From: Rhizocola hellebori
Lineage (GTDB): Bacteria > Actinomycetota > Actinomycetes > Mycobacteriales > Micromonosporaceae
Length of the DNA: 64,000 nucleotides
Assembly (NCBI RefSeq): GCF_016862955.1
Contig: NZ_BONY01000004.1
Location: 1 to 64,000, forward strand
Reading direction: 5' to 3'
This document shows positions 40,666-47,448 of the stretch, in pieces. The translations under genes were made by a program, and so were the position numbers. Every line of letters begins with the position of its first letter. The stretch's first letter is position 1. The notes under the pieces were generated by a model that made no database searches, was not told the origin of the DNA, and was given only the letters and a program-made list of their open reading frames with translations.

Positions 40666-41055
40666 CTACTGAGTCGTCGACGTCCGCCCGCGGAGCCTTT
40701 CCAGCATCGCGCGCGCGTCGCGATCGCCCGCCGTCTCGTCGAGCAGCGCACCGGCGAGCCGGCCGAGAACGGCGCCGCCCGAACTGCCCGAAGCGGCCAC
40801 GCTGTCGGCTGCGGCCGCGGCGCTTACCGTCCACCACGGGTTGCGGCGGTTGACACGCCGCTGCCGTCGGGTTGGAGATCTGCTCTCCTCGCCGGGCCGG
40901 GGGGCATGCGCTGCCAGATCGCGCAGGCAGCGCGAAACCGTGACATCGCGGACCGCTCGCAGGCCGTCATCGCGCTCGAGCCTGACTCCGCCCTCGGCCA
41001 GCTGCTCGCTGGCCGAGATCACGGCCGACAGCAGGTGTTGCGTGGTCACCTCCAC
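40666..41055 (-). CDS. Small protein at the end of the Cys-rich peptide gene cluster
   Basis: A 129-residue protein from GTG 41055 (GTG 41049 is an alternative). The first half is helical (VEVTTQHLLSAVISASEQLA, then LERDDGLRAVRDVTVSRCLR). The C-terminal half is Arg/Ala-rich with a possible hydrophobic stretch (WWTVSAAAAADSVAASGSSG). No family is recognised. It lies 40 bases after the signal-peptidase-like gene on the same strand, so it is probably the last gene of that operon, and could be an immunity or accessory protein. That role is guesswork from position. Confidence 0.5.
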   Translation of the reverse strand: MEVTTQHLLSAVISASEQLAEGGVRLERDDGLRAVRDVTVSRCLRDLAAHAPRPGEESRSPTRRQRRVNRRNPWWTVSAAAAADSVAASGSSGGAVLGRLAGALLDETAGDRDARAMLERLRGRTSTTQ

Positions 41056-41095
41056 CCGCGATAGCCTCGTTACAGTTTTACATGAATGACTGGCG

Positions 41096-41551
41096 TCAGG
41101 CTGCGGTCGGCGACATGCGGCGCCGTACGACGCCGAGCAACCGGTCGGCGGGGAAGTAGCCGATGTAGCGGGAGTCGTAGCTGTTGGCGGCGTTGTCGCC
41201 GAGCAGCACCAGGCTTCCGGGTGGCACGTCGACGCCGGCCTGTTCGGCCAGGGCAGGGGCCAGATCGGCGGGAACCTTGCCCCCGGGCAGCGCGGCAACC
41301 CGTTTGACGAGCCACCGCTGCGGGAGGCTGTGCGCGGGCCAGGTGCCGTCATCGTCGGGGCGCTCGATCACCACGACGTCTCCGAGGCGCAGTTGTGCGG
41401 CGTGGCGGCGGCGCACGACGACACGATCGCCTTGGTGGTAGGTGGGTTCCATGGACGGCCCGTCGACGGTGACGACGAGCAGGCGGCGGCGCAGCCAAAG
41501 CAGCCCTGTGGCGGCCAGCGCCAGGGCGATCACGGCGATCGCGGGGCCCAT
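41096..41551 (-). CDS. S26-family signal peptidase (type I)
   Basis: A 151-residue protein. One N-terminal membrane helix (AIAVIALALAATGLLWL) is followed by the type I signal peptidase boxes: box B VTVDGPSMEPT with Ser33 as nucleophile, box D with the general base Lys83 in WLVKRVAALPGG, and box E LLGDNAANSYDSR. It is shorter than housekeeping signal peptidases. Its ATG overlaps the ABC gene stop (TGATG). In this cluster its likely substrate is the Cys-rich peptide, which has an AQA site before its first cysteine. Confidence 0.92.
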   Translation of the reverse strand: MGPAIAVIALALAATGLLWLRRRLLVVTVDGPSMEPTYHQGDRVVVRRRHAAQLRLGDVVVIERPDDDGTWPAHSLPQRWLVKRVAALPGGKVPADLAPALAEQAGVDVPPGSLVLLGDNAANSYDSRYIGYFPADRLLGVVRRRMSPTAA

Positions 41552-43428
41552 CAGGCGACCCCGGTCACAGCGCGGTCGCCGGGCTGATATCCGGCGGCCT
41601 GCAAGGTGAACAGGTGCGCGTAGGGGCCGTCGGCGGCCATCAGGTCGGCGTGGCAGCCCAGTTCGGCGACGACCCCGTCGTCGAGCACGGCGATCTGATC
41701 TGCGTCACGTACGGCGCTGAGCCGGTGCGAGATGAGCACGCTCGTAGTGCCTCGGCGCTGTTCGCGCAGCCGCTGGTGGATCAGCGCCTCGGCGGCGGCG
41801 TCCAGGCCGGAGCTGGGTTCGTCGAGGATGAGCAGATCCCGGCCGCGGCGAAGGAAGGCGCGCGCCAGCGCGACACGCTGCCATTGCCCACCCGAGAGCA
41901 GCACCCCGGCAGCGGTGTCCTCTTCGTCGCGCGGGCCGGCGAAGATGCGGCTGAGCATGGTGTCGTATTGGCGGGGCAGCGCGGTGATGGTGTCGTGCAC
42001 GTCGGCTCGGCGCGCGGCGTCGACGATGCGCGCCGGATCGGTGAGGGCGCTGAGGTCGCCGACGCCGATGTTTTCCAGCGCCGACAATTCGTACTCCATG
42101 AAGTCTTGGAAGACGGCGCCGATGCGGTCGCGCAGCTGGGCTATGGACAGGTCGCGCAGGTCCACTCCGTCCCAGAGCACAGCGCCGCGGGACGGGTCGT
42201 AGAACCGGCACAGCAGCTTGACGATGGTGCTCTTTCCGGCTCCGTTGATGCCGACCAGCCCGACTGATTGTCCACATTGGATGAACAGGTTCACCCCTCG
42301 CAGTACCCAGGGATGGTCAGGGCTGTAGCGAAACCACACATCGCGCAGCTCGATGCCGCGGCGCAGCGCTGGCACAGCTTTGGGCTGGGCCGGCACGGGA
42401 AGGTCGGGTTCTGCCGTGGTGATCTCGTCGAACTGCCCGAACAGGAGCAAGGCATGGTGGGCGATCGCAGCGCGGGCCGCTACCGCACCGAGTCCGATCT
42501 GGACTCCGGCCACGGCCGCGGCGAAGGCGGATATGTCGCCGACGGTGAGCCGACCCGCCGCCGCGGCGTGCACCGCCCAGACGACGCCCGCGCCGGTGAC
42601 GGTGGCGCCCAGCAGCGCCAGCGAGCCCTGCGCGAAAAAAGTACGGCGGTCGGTGGCGCGGTGGGCGGCGTTGGCGGTGCGCAGTTCGCGAAACATCCTG
42701 ATGCGGAAGAACTCGCCCAGGGCGTGCAGCCGAGATTCCTTTGCGGCATCGAGGCGGGTCAGCAGGCCCGCGAAGAACATCTCCCGGCGCCCGGTCGGCC
42801 CGAGCGCGGTGGCTGTCGCCGCGCGGCGCCGCGACAGCGCCAGCTCGGTCACGAGAGTCGGCACCGCCGCCGCGGCCACCACGGCAAGCATCCACGGGTT
42901 GATCACCATCAGGGTGCCTACGAAGCCCAGCGTCATGATGCCCGACTGGACCGTGCCGCGCACGCCGTGGATCAGCTGGGCCGGTGCCTCCCGGCCGGCG
43001 TGCACGGCCAGCTGCAGCCGGTCGTGGAATTGGGGATTCTCCAGGCGTGCCAAGCCGTTGAGCCGGTTGATCGCCTCGTACAGGCGCTCCTGCGAGGTGA
43101 GCGCCACAGCTCGGGAAAGCTCGGCGTCGAGGTAGCGGGTGAGGTGACCCAGGCTGGCGACGCACGCGCCGGTGGCGGCAAGCCCTGCGGCCAGCCAGCC
43201 GACCGCGGGGCTGCCGGCGGCCGCCGACCCGGCGATGCCGTCGAGCACCAGTTTGGTCAGCCAGGCCGTGGCGACCGGCAGCATTCCTTCGAGCACCGAA
43301 AGGCCCAGCAGCACACCGGTTGTCACCGGTGCGGCGGCGAAGGCGAGACGGGCCGCCACCCGCGCGTGGCGCCATGCGTGGCGCGGCGACAGCCCGATGG
43401 CTCGCGGGCGGCGGCGAACTGCGGTCAC
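41551..43428 (-). CDS. ABC exporter (fused membrane and ATPase domains) of the Cys-rich peptide cluster
   Basis: A 625-residue protein from GTG 43428, which overlaps the upstream stop as GTGA. The frame is open to 44364, but that stretch is antisense-like noise over two real genes. Five or six hydrophobic segments lie in the first 310 residues. The ATPase has Walker A GINGAGKSTIVKLL, signature LLSGGQWQRVALARAFL and Walker B DLLILDEPSSGLD. There is no N-terminal C39 peptidase domain, which fits the separate signal peptidase gene. It probably exports the Cys-rich peptide. Confidence 0.92.
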   Translation of the reverse strand: MTAVRRRPRAIGLSPRHAWRHARVAARLAFAAAPVTTGVLLGLSVLEGMLPVATAWLTKLVLDGIAGSAAAGSPAVGWLAAGLAATGACVASLGHLTRYLDAELSRAVALTSQERLYEAINRLNGLARLENPQFHDRLQLAVHAGREAPAQLIHGVRGTVQSGIMTLGFVGTLMVINPWMLAVVAAAAVPTLVTELALSRRRAATATALGPTGRREMFFAGLLTRLDAAKESRLHALGEFFRIRMFRELRTANAAHRATDRRTFFAQGSLALLGATVTGAGVVWAVHAAAAGRLTVGDISAFAAAVAGVQIGLGAVAARAAIAHHALLLFGQFDEITTAEPDLPVPAQPKAVPALRRGIELRDVWFRYSPDHPWVLRGVNLFIQCGQSVGLVGINGAGKSTIVKLLCRFYDPSRGAVLWDGVDLRDLSIAQLRDRIGAVFQDFMEYELSALENIGVGDLSALTDPARIVDAARRADVHDTITALPRQYDTMLSRIFAGPRDEEDTAAGVLLSGGQWQRVALARAFLRRGRDLLILDEPSSGLDAAAEALIHQRLREQRRGTTSVLISHRLSAVRDADQIAVLDDGVVAELGCHADLMAADGPYAHLFTLQAAGYQPGDRAVTGVA

Positions 43429-43973
43429 GCCGGCACTTTCTCGAGAATCTCGTCGAGCTTGAACCCGGATGCCTTGATCCTGCCGTCGCCGTCCAGCACG
43501 CAAAGGGCGGGGTATCCGGTGACCTGGAACGCTTTCACCACGTCCCCGCCCGGTCGCTCCATGACCACCCTGCTGCCGGCGGCCAGCTGCTCGGCCAGGC
43601 TCAGCGAATCGGCGTCGTTGCCGATGACGACCGCCAGGGTGCGGTCCTTGCCGCCGGGCAGCGTGGCCACGTGGTCGAGGTATTGCGGGACGCGTTCCTT
43701 GCACGGCTCGCAATGCGCCGTGAAGAACCCGACGACAGTGTCGCCCACCAATTCCTGCTTCGAGATCTGCTCGCCAACATTGGTGGTGGCGACGAAATCG
43801 CCGGGCTCCTCGCCCGCGTCGAGCATGACCTTCTCCGACGGGCCTGACGACTGTCCCCGTTTGTTGAGCAGTTCCGTGTGGTGACGAAGACGCCGGATCA
43901 CTCCGAAGGTCAGGATGAGGTCCAGCACGCAGAGCGCGCCGACCAGCGCGACGGCGGCGATGAGGTAGGGCAT
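43425..43973 (-). CDS. TlpA/MauD-like membrane-anchored thiol-disulfide protein
   Basis: A 182-residue protein with GAGGAG upstream. One N-terminal helix (YLIAAVALVGALCVLDLILT) anchors a thioredoxin-like domain whose active site is Cys88-Glu-Pro-Cys91 in VVGFFTAHCEPCKERVP. The cis-Pro loop is VTGYPALCVLDGDG. This is the MauD type, which in methylamine dehydrogenase clusters forms disulfides in the small subunit together with MauE. Here it lies between a MauE-like gene and the exporter and should oxidise or isomerise the Cys-rich peptide's ten cysteines. Confidence 0.88.
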   Translation of the reverse strand: MPYLIAAVALVGALCVLDLILTFGVIRRLRHHTELLNKRGQSSGPSEKVMLDAGEEPGDFVATTNVGEQISKQELVGDTVVGFFTAHCEPCKERVPQYLDHVATLPGGKDRTLAVVIGNDADSLSLAEQLAAGSRVVMERPGGDVVKAFQVTGYPALCVLDGDGRIKASGFKLDEILEKVPA

Positions 43974-43985
43974 GGCCGATTCTCC

Positions 43986-44546
43986 TCAGCGTTGGGATGG
44001 TGGCCCGTGCCGAGACGGTCCCGGCCAGGGTGCGAAAAGTTCCACGATGTCGTCGAGGCGCACCACGACGACGGTGAGCAGGGCGGCGGCGAGCAGGGTC
44101 AACGCGGCACCTTCCAGGCGCACGGCCGTCTGCGCCGGCGCGAAGGCGGCAAGCGTGCCCGCGCAAGCCGCCGCGAACAGCACGAGGTTGCGGGCCAGTT
44201 GCAGGCGGCTTAACGGGCGGTCGCTGGGTGAGCCGAAGCACGCGCACGGCGTTTGCGTGCCACGGCGTAGCACCACACCGATGGCACCGGCATAGCCGGC
44301 CATCAGCGCAGCCGCGGCTGGCAACCCGATCCGGTAACCCGCGGGGTGGGTCAGGGCCGCGCATACGACCGCCTCGGCACCGATCACCACCGCTGCCAGC
44401 ATCGGAGCCTTTTTCTTGGACAGCAGCCGCAAACCGGCGAGCGATGCGGCGAACGCGCGTGGGCCGCGCAGCTTGTGGATGAGGGAGACCGCGAGGATCA
44501 ACCCGAGCAGAGCGCGTGCCCCCAACGGCAGGTAGCTGATCAACAC
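43986..44546 (-). CDS. MauE/DoxX-like redox-associated membrane protein
   Basis: A 186-residue protein from GTG 44546 (GGGAGG seven bases upstream; the open frame to 44753 is rejected because it runs across the peptide gene). Four or five hydrophobic helices are present (ALLGLILAVSLIHKLRGP; APMLAAVVIGAEAVVCAALT; LPAAAALMAGYAGAIGVVL). The motif RGTQTPCACFGSPSDRPLS with CxCFG is characteristic of MauE-like proteins. With MauD-type partners it is thought to shuttle electrons across the membrane for disulfide formation. It sits directly after the peptide gene, 12 bases before the TlpA-like gene. Confidence 0.85.
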   Translation of the reverse strand: MLISYLPLGARALLGLILAVSLIHKLRGPRAFAASLAGLRLLSKKKAPMLAAVVIGAEAVVCAALTHPAGYRIGLPAAAALMAGYAGAIGVVLRRGTQTPCACFGSPSDRPLSRLQLARNLVLFAAACAGTLAAFAPAQTAVRLEGAALTLLAAALLTVVVVRLDDIVELFAPWPGPSRHGPPSQR

Positions 44547-44580
44547 GAGTTGTCCTCCCGGTCTGTTCACCTGGGCTGGA

Positions 44581-44814
44581 TCAGCAGATGCACATGGCCC
44601 ATGTGTCGTGACACGGGCCGTAACTGAGCCGGCATCCGCTGCAGCTTTGCGTCTGGCGGATGCTCCATCCGGCCCAGCCCGCTCCGCAGTAGCAGTAACA
44701 CTGGATTTCTCGCGACCAGACACCGCTGCACTCGCACGGATCTGCCTGGGCAACGATGTTCGGCACGACCTGGGCGAGCATCCGGTCGGCCAGTCGTTCC
44801 ACCACCTTGACCAT
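44581..44814 (-). CDS. Cysteine-rich secreted peptide precursor (ten Cys)
   Basis: A 77-residue precursor; AAAGGAG is five bases before ATG 44814 (ATG 44817 is too close). The first 24 residues form a charged amphipathic leader (MVKVVERLADRMLAQVVPNI) ending VAQA, a canonical Ala-x-Ala cleavage site. The 53-residue core holds ten cysteines at 27, 29, 39, 41, 43, 58, 61, 68, 75 and 77, in CEC, CYCYC, CSGC and terminal CIC motifs, with four Trp. There is no ordinary hydrophobic signal peptide, consistent with a dedicated ABC exporter. The next genes encode MauE-like, TlpA-like, exporter and signal peptidase proteins. I recognise no known family; an antimicrobial, signalling or metal-binding peptide are all possible. 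Confidence 0.8.
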   Translation of the reverse strand: MVKVVERLADRMLAQVVPNIVAQADPCECSGVWSREIQCYCYCGAGWAGWSIRQTQSCSGCRLSYGPCHDTWAMCIC

Positions 44815-44987
44815 CATTTCTCCTTTGGTACGAGGTAGGAGAGGCGCTTGCGTGATCGACGGTAGGCGGCGGCTCTATACGAGTTGTATGCGTGCGCTAT
44901 GCGGCCGACTCAGCGGGCGAAAACCGCCGTTTTTGGACAGGACGGGGCCATCCGATCTGGTGTCCGATTAGGCGTGGAATGGTCGGC

Positions 44988-45560
44988 TCAGGCCGGCGGA
45001 TCGTCGCGCAGGAGCTGCTGCTGTAGACCCCGGTCGCGCCAGCGCGTCGCGACCAGCTCGGGCCGGGGCCGGAACGGCTCGGGTGCCCAGGAGACTTCGC
45101 GGGAGTCCGGCGCCGCGGTGTCCCAGTCGCTCATCAAGGCGAACGGTTGCGCCGTCGCCGGACTTTCACCGCACGACTCCCGTACCACTAAATGGGGGTA
45201 GAAGCGGGTTTCTTGGGCCTTGTCGCAGTCTTCGTCGTCGCCACGCGAGGCGACCAGGGTGCCGCACCTGGCGCATTCCATGCTCGGTGTGTATTGGTTC
45301 GGCCAGCAGCCCTCGTCAACGAGCTCGTGCACGAACCGGGTGCCCCGCACGTCGCCGGGTGAGAGCACGAAGGTGCCCGCGATACGGTCACGGCCGTGCG
45401 GCGCCTGGTCGATGGTGTAGGTGAGTGGCTGCATCAGCGGGGGATTGACCTGGTGACAGCAACACACGAGCCACCTCTGCACTGGCGGCGGCGGCATCGC
45501 CACCAGCCGCACCGGCACGCTGAGCACCGCGTCGCATGAGGCACACCGGAAGCGCTCCAT
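44988..45560 (-). CDS. Protein with paired CxxC motifs, function unknown
   Basis: A 190-residue protein. CxxC pairs at the N-terminus (ERFRCASCDAVLSVPV) and in the middle (SMECARCGTLVASRGDDEDC), and an HQ/CC segment (WLVCCCHQVNPPLM), suggest zinc ribbons. The rest shows no recognisable catalytic motif. It lies 170 bases upstream of the Cys-rich peptide gene on the same strand but is separated by a probable promoter region, so membership of that cluster is uncertain. It is divergent from the CHAT operon. Confidence 0.6.
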   Translation of the reverse strand: MERFRCASCDAVLSVPVRLVAMPPPPVQRWLVCCCHQVNPPLMQPLTYTIDQAPHGRDRIAGTFVLSPGDVRGTRFVHELVDEGCWPNQYTPSMECARCGTLVASRGDDEDCDKAQETRFYPHLVVRESCGESPATAQPFALMSDWDTAAPDSREVSWAPEPFRPRPELVATRWRDRGLQQQLLRDDPPA

Positions 45561-45779
45561 CGCCGCATTGTCGCCCCTGCCGGCCGGCCACGCATCCGGT
45601 TTCCCAACCGGTACGCGGCCTTGGGTGACCTCAGCGGCGGCGCACTTGGGAAACGTTGCGGCGCAGTCGTTCCAGGCATCGCGGATCGCTCACCACTCAA
45701 CCGTCGACGGCAGGAGCTGGGAATTCTCAGATAGCGTGTCCGTCGGTGTTTCTCAGTACAGGTTCGAAAGGGGCGACCG

Positions 45780-45807
45780 GTGACAAACATGGATGACTAG
45801 CTAATAT
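45780..45807 (+). promoter_or_regulatory. Promoter of the TPR-CHAT operon
   Basis: GTGACA (45780-45785), 16 bases and TAATAT (45802-45807) form a good housekeeping promoter. The predicted start near 45813 leaves a very short leader before GTG 45825, and the dyad below spans the -10 and +1. Confidence 0.55.
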
Positions 45808-45819
45808 AGCCGACTATAT
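45804..45819. promoter_or_regulatory. AT-rich operator-like dyad at the TPR-CHAT promoter
   Basis: ATATAG-CCGA-CTATAT is a perfect six-base dyad covering the -10 and predicted start. Together with flanking AGCTA/TAGCT it resembles the AT-rich inverted repeat at 20681-20706. A repressor binding here would keep the operon silent. Confidence 0.5.
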
Positions 45820-45824
45820 AGCTC

Positions 45825-47444
45825 GTGTGGCTGATTGTGTGCCGCGTGGACACCGGCAAGGCTGTTTGGGTGACCCATGTCCCTCGTTTGGGCAACTCCG
45901 CGCGGGTGCTGCTGCAGATCCTGATCGCGCTGGAAGAGAAAGATCGCGAAAGCTCTGTCGTGGATCGAGCGTGGCGCCGAGTGTGGACCGAGCTTGGCGT
46001 GCCGCAGCCTCCATCGCTGACTGACGCGTGCCAGGAACTTGCCGACGCGGAATTGGTCAGGGCGCCCGGATTCCAGCTCGCTCCGGCCGCCGTGCAGGTC
46101 CGTCCGGACCGGACGGTGCACCTTTCCGTCTGGGCAGACCAGGCGACGCATTGGCAGGAGGTGCTGCGGCAGGCCTGCGATCGACCGTCGCCGCAGACGC
46201 CGCAGCTGCTGCGGCGGGCGGTGCTGACGGCGATGCCATACCTGCTACGGCTGGGCGCATGGCGGGTGGCGGCATGGATGGCCGGCGAGCTGATGGCCAG
46301 AGACGAGAGCCAGGAAACAGCCGCGGATCTGTTGCCGTGGCTGCAGAAGGCCGCCGAAGGCGCCGAAGGCACAGCCGACGATCTTGAGGTGCAATGCACC
46401 CTGGCGATGGCCGAGGAGCAACTAGTGGCCGAGCTGGGCGTGCGGCGCCTGCGCGACGTGGTGCGCCAGGCCGACGCGCGAGGCGATAGGGAGGTTGCGA
46501 CCAGCGCCCGTTCACGCCTGGCCCTGTACCTGCAAAATTTCGGAGATCTCGCCGAGGCGAGGAATGTCATCGAGCATGCCCTGCGGGACGCGCAAAGCAG
46601 CGAGAACCCGTTGGTGTCGCTGCACCTGCACGGCCGACAATTGCAGATCATGCACCGCATGGGTCAGCACGTCGCGGTGATCGCGCACGCCCAGCGGCTG
46701 TTGCCTCAGCTGTCGGGGCTGGAAGACGAGGATGGCTGGTGGGACGCCTACGAAATGATTGTCAGCATCGCCAGCAGCTCGGCTGCGGCCTCCTCACATT
46801 GGACGCTCGCGCTTCACTTCAACGGCTTGGAGGTCGCCGCTAAAGAGCAGCGCCACGCGCCATCCGTCGCGCTGGCACAAGCCCGGTTCAACGCCTACGG
46901 GCCGCTGCTGCATCTGGAGCGTCTTGACGAGGTCGATGCGCTGCTGCACGAATGCCATTCGGTTTTCAGCGCGGACGGCGACGCGGCGATGCTCGGCCGC
47001 ATCCTCGCGGCGCAGGCGCAGGTCGCGTTCAAACGCGATGACGCGGAAAGGGCAGCGGATCTGACCCGGCAGGCATTGAGCCACGCCTACATGGCGCAGA
47101 ATCCGTTTGACGCCGTGTTGAATCACGTCAACCAGATGCTTTATCTGAGGCGGCTGGGCATGAGGGACGAGGCTGTAGGACACGGCCTGGCCGCGGCGAT
47201 GCTCGCCGAGCAGACGGGCCGAGAGTTTTACCGTGACACGGCGATCCTCTGTCTGGCAGAGGATCCCGTCACAGTTCAGGCATTGGCCCGCCGCGGACAG
47301 CTCTTGTCAGCGACGGTGGCAGGCCTCGTCCAGACCAGCGAGTGGATTCGTTTTGTCGAGTTGGTTGAGCGGTTTCCCATTCCGCCTGGCGGCTTGGATA
47401 ACCGGCTGGCCGAGCTGTGCCGGATAGCGCTGGCGAGCGGGTGA
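45825..47444 (+). CDS. TPR-repeat protein, first gene of a CHAT-protease operon
   Basis: A 539-residue protein from GTG 45825 (GTG 45837 and others follow closely, so the start is approximate). Residues about 20-100 look like a small winged-helix domain (GNSARVLLQILIALEEKDRE; LTDACQELADAELVRAPGFQ). From about 150 onward the sequence is tandem TPR-like helices (ARSRLALYLQNFGDLAEARN; FKRDDAERAADLTRQALSHA). No NTPase or protease motif is present. It ends four bases before the CHAT gene. It is probably a sensor or adaptor for the protease. Confidence 0.7.
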   Translation: MWLIVCRVDTGKAVWVTHVPRLGNSARVLLQILIALEEKDRESSVVDRAWRRVWTELGVPQPPSLTDACQELADAELVRAPGFQLAPAAVQVRPDRTVHLSVWADQATHWQEVLRQACDRPSPQTPQLLRRAVLTAMPYLLRLGAWRVAAWMAGELMARDESQETAADLLPWLQKAAEGAEGTADDLEVQCTLAMAEEQLVAELGVRRLRDVVRQADARGDREVATSARSRLALYLQNFGDLAEARNVIEHALRDAQSSENPLVSLHLHGRQLQIMHRMGQHVAVIAHAQRLLPQLSGLEDEDGWWDAYEMIVSIASSSAAASSHWTLALHFNGLEVAAKEQRHAPSVALAQARFNAYGPLLHLERLDEVDALLHECHSVFSADGDAAMLGRILAAQAQVAFKRDDAERAADLTRQALSHAYMAQNPFDAVLNHVNQMLYLRRLGMRDEAVGHGLAAAMLAEQTGREFYRDTAILCLAEDPVTVQALARRGQLLSATVAGLVQTSEWIRFVELVERFPIPPGGLDNRLAELCRIALASG

Positions 47445-47448
47445 GGGC

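Noticed and set aside
43429-44364. N-terminal extension of the ABC exporter frame
   Set aside because: It overlaps the TlpA-like and MauE-like genes and is Arg/Pro-rich; GTG 43428 with GTGA overlap is the real start.
41096-44814. A methylamine dehydrogenase locus
   Set aside because: Only MauE- and MauD-like genes are present; there are no large subunit, MauG or cytochrome genes, and the Cys-rich peptide is far shorter than the enzyme's small subunit.
45780-45800. Six-codon ORF (GTG ACA AAC ATG GAT GAC TAG) as a leader peptide of the CHAT operon
   Set aside because: It coincides with the -35 element and lies upstream of the predicted transcription start, so it would not be transcribed from that promoter.
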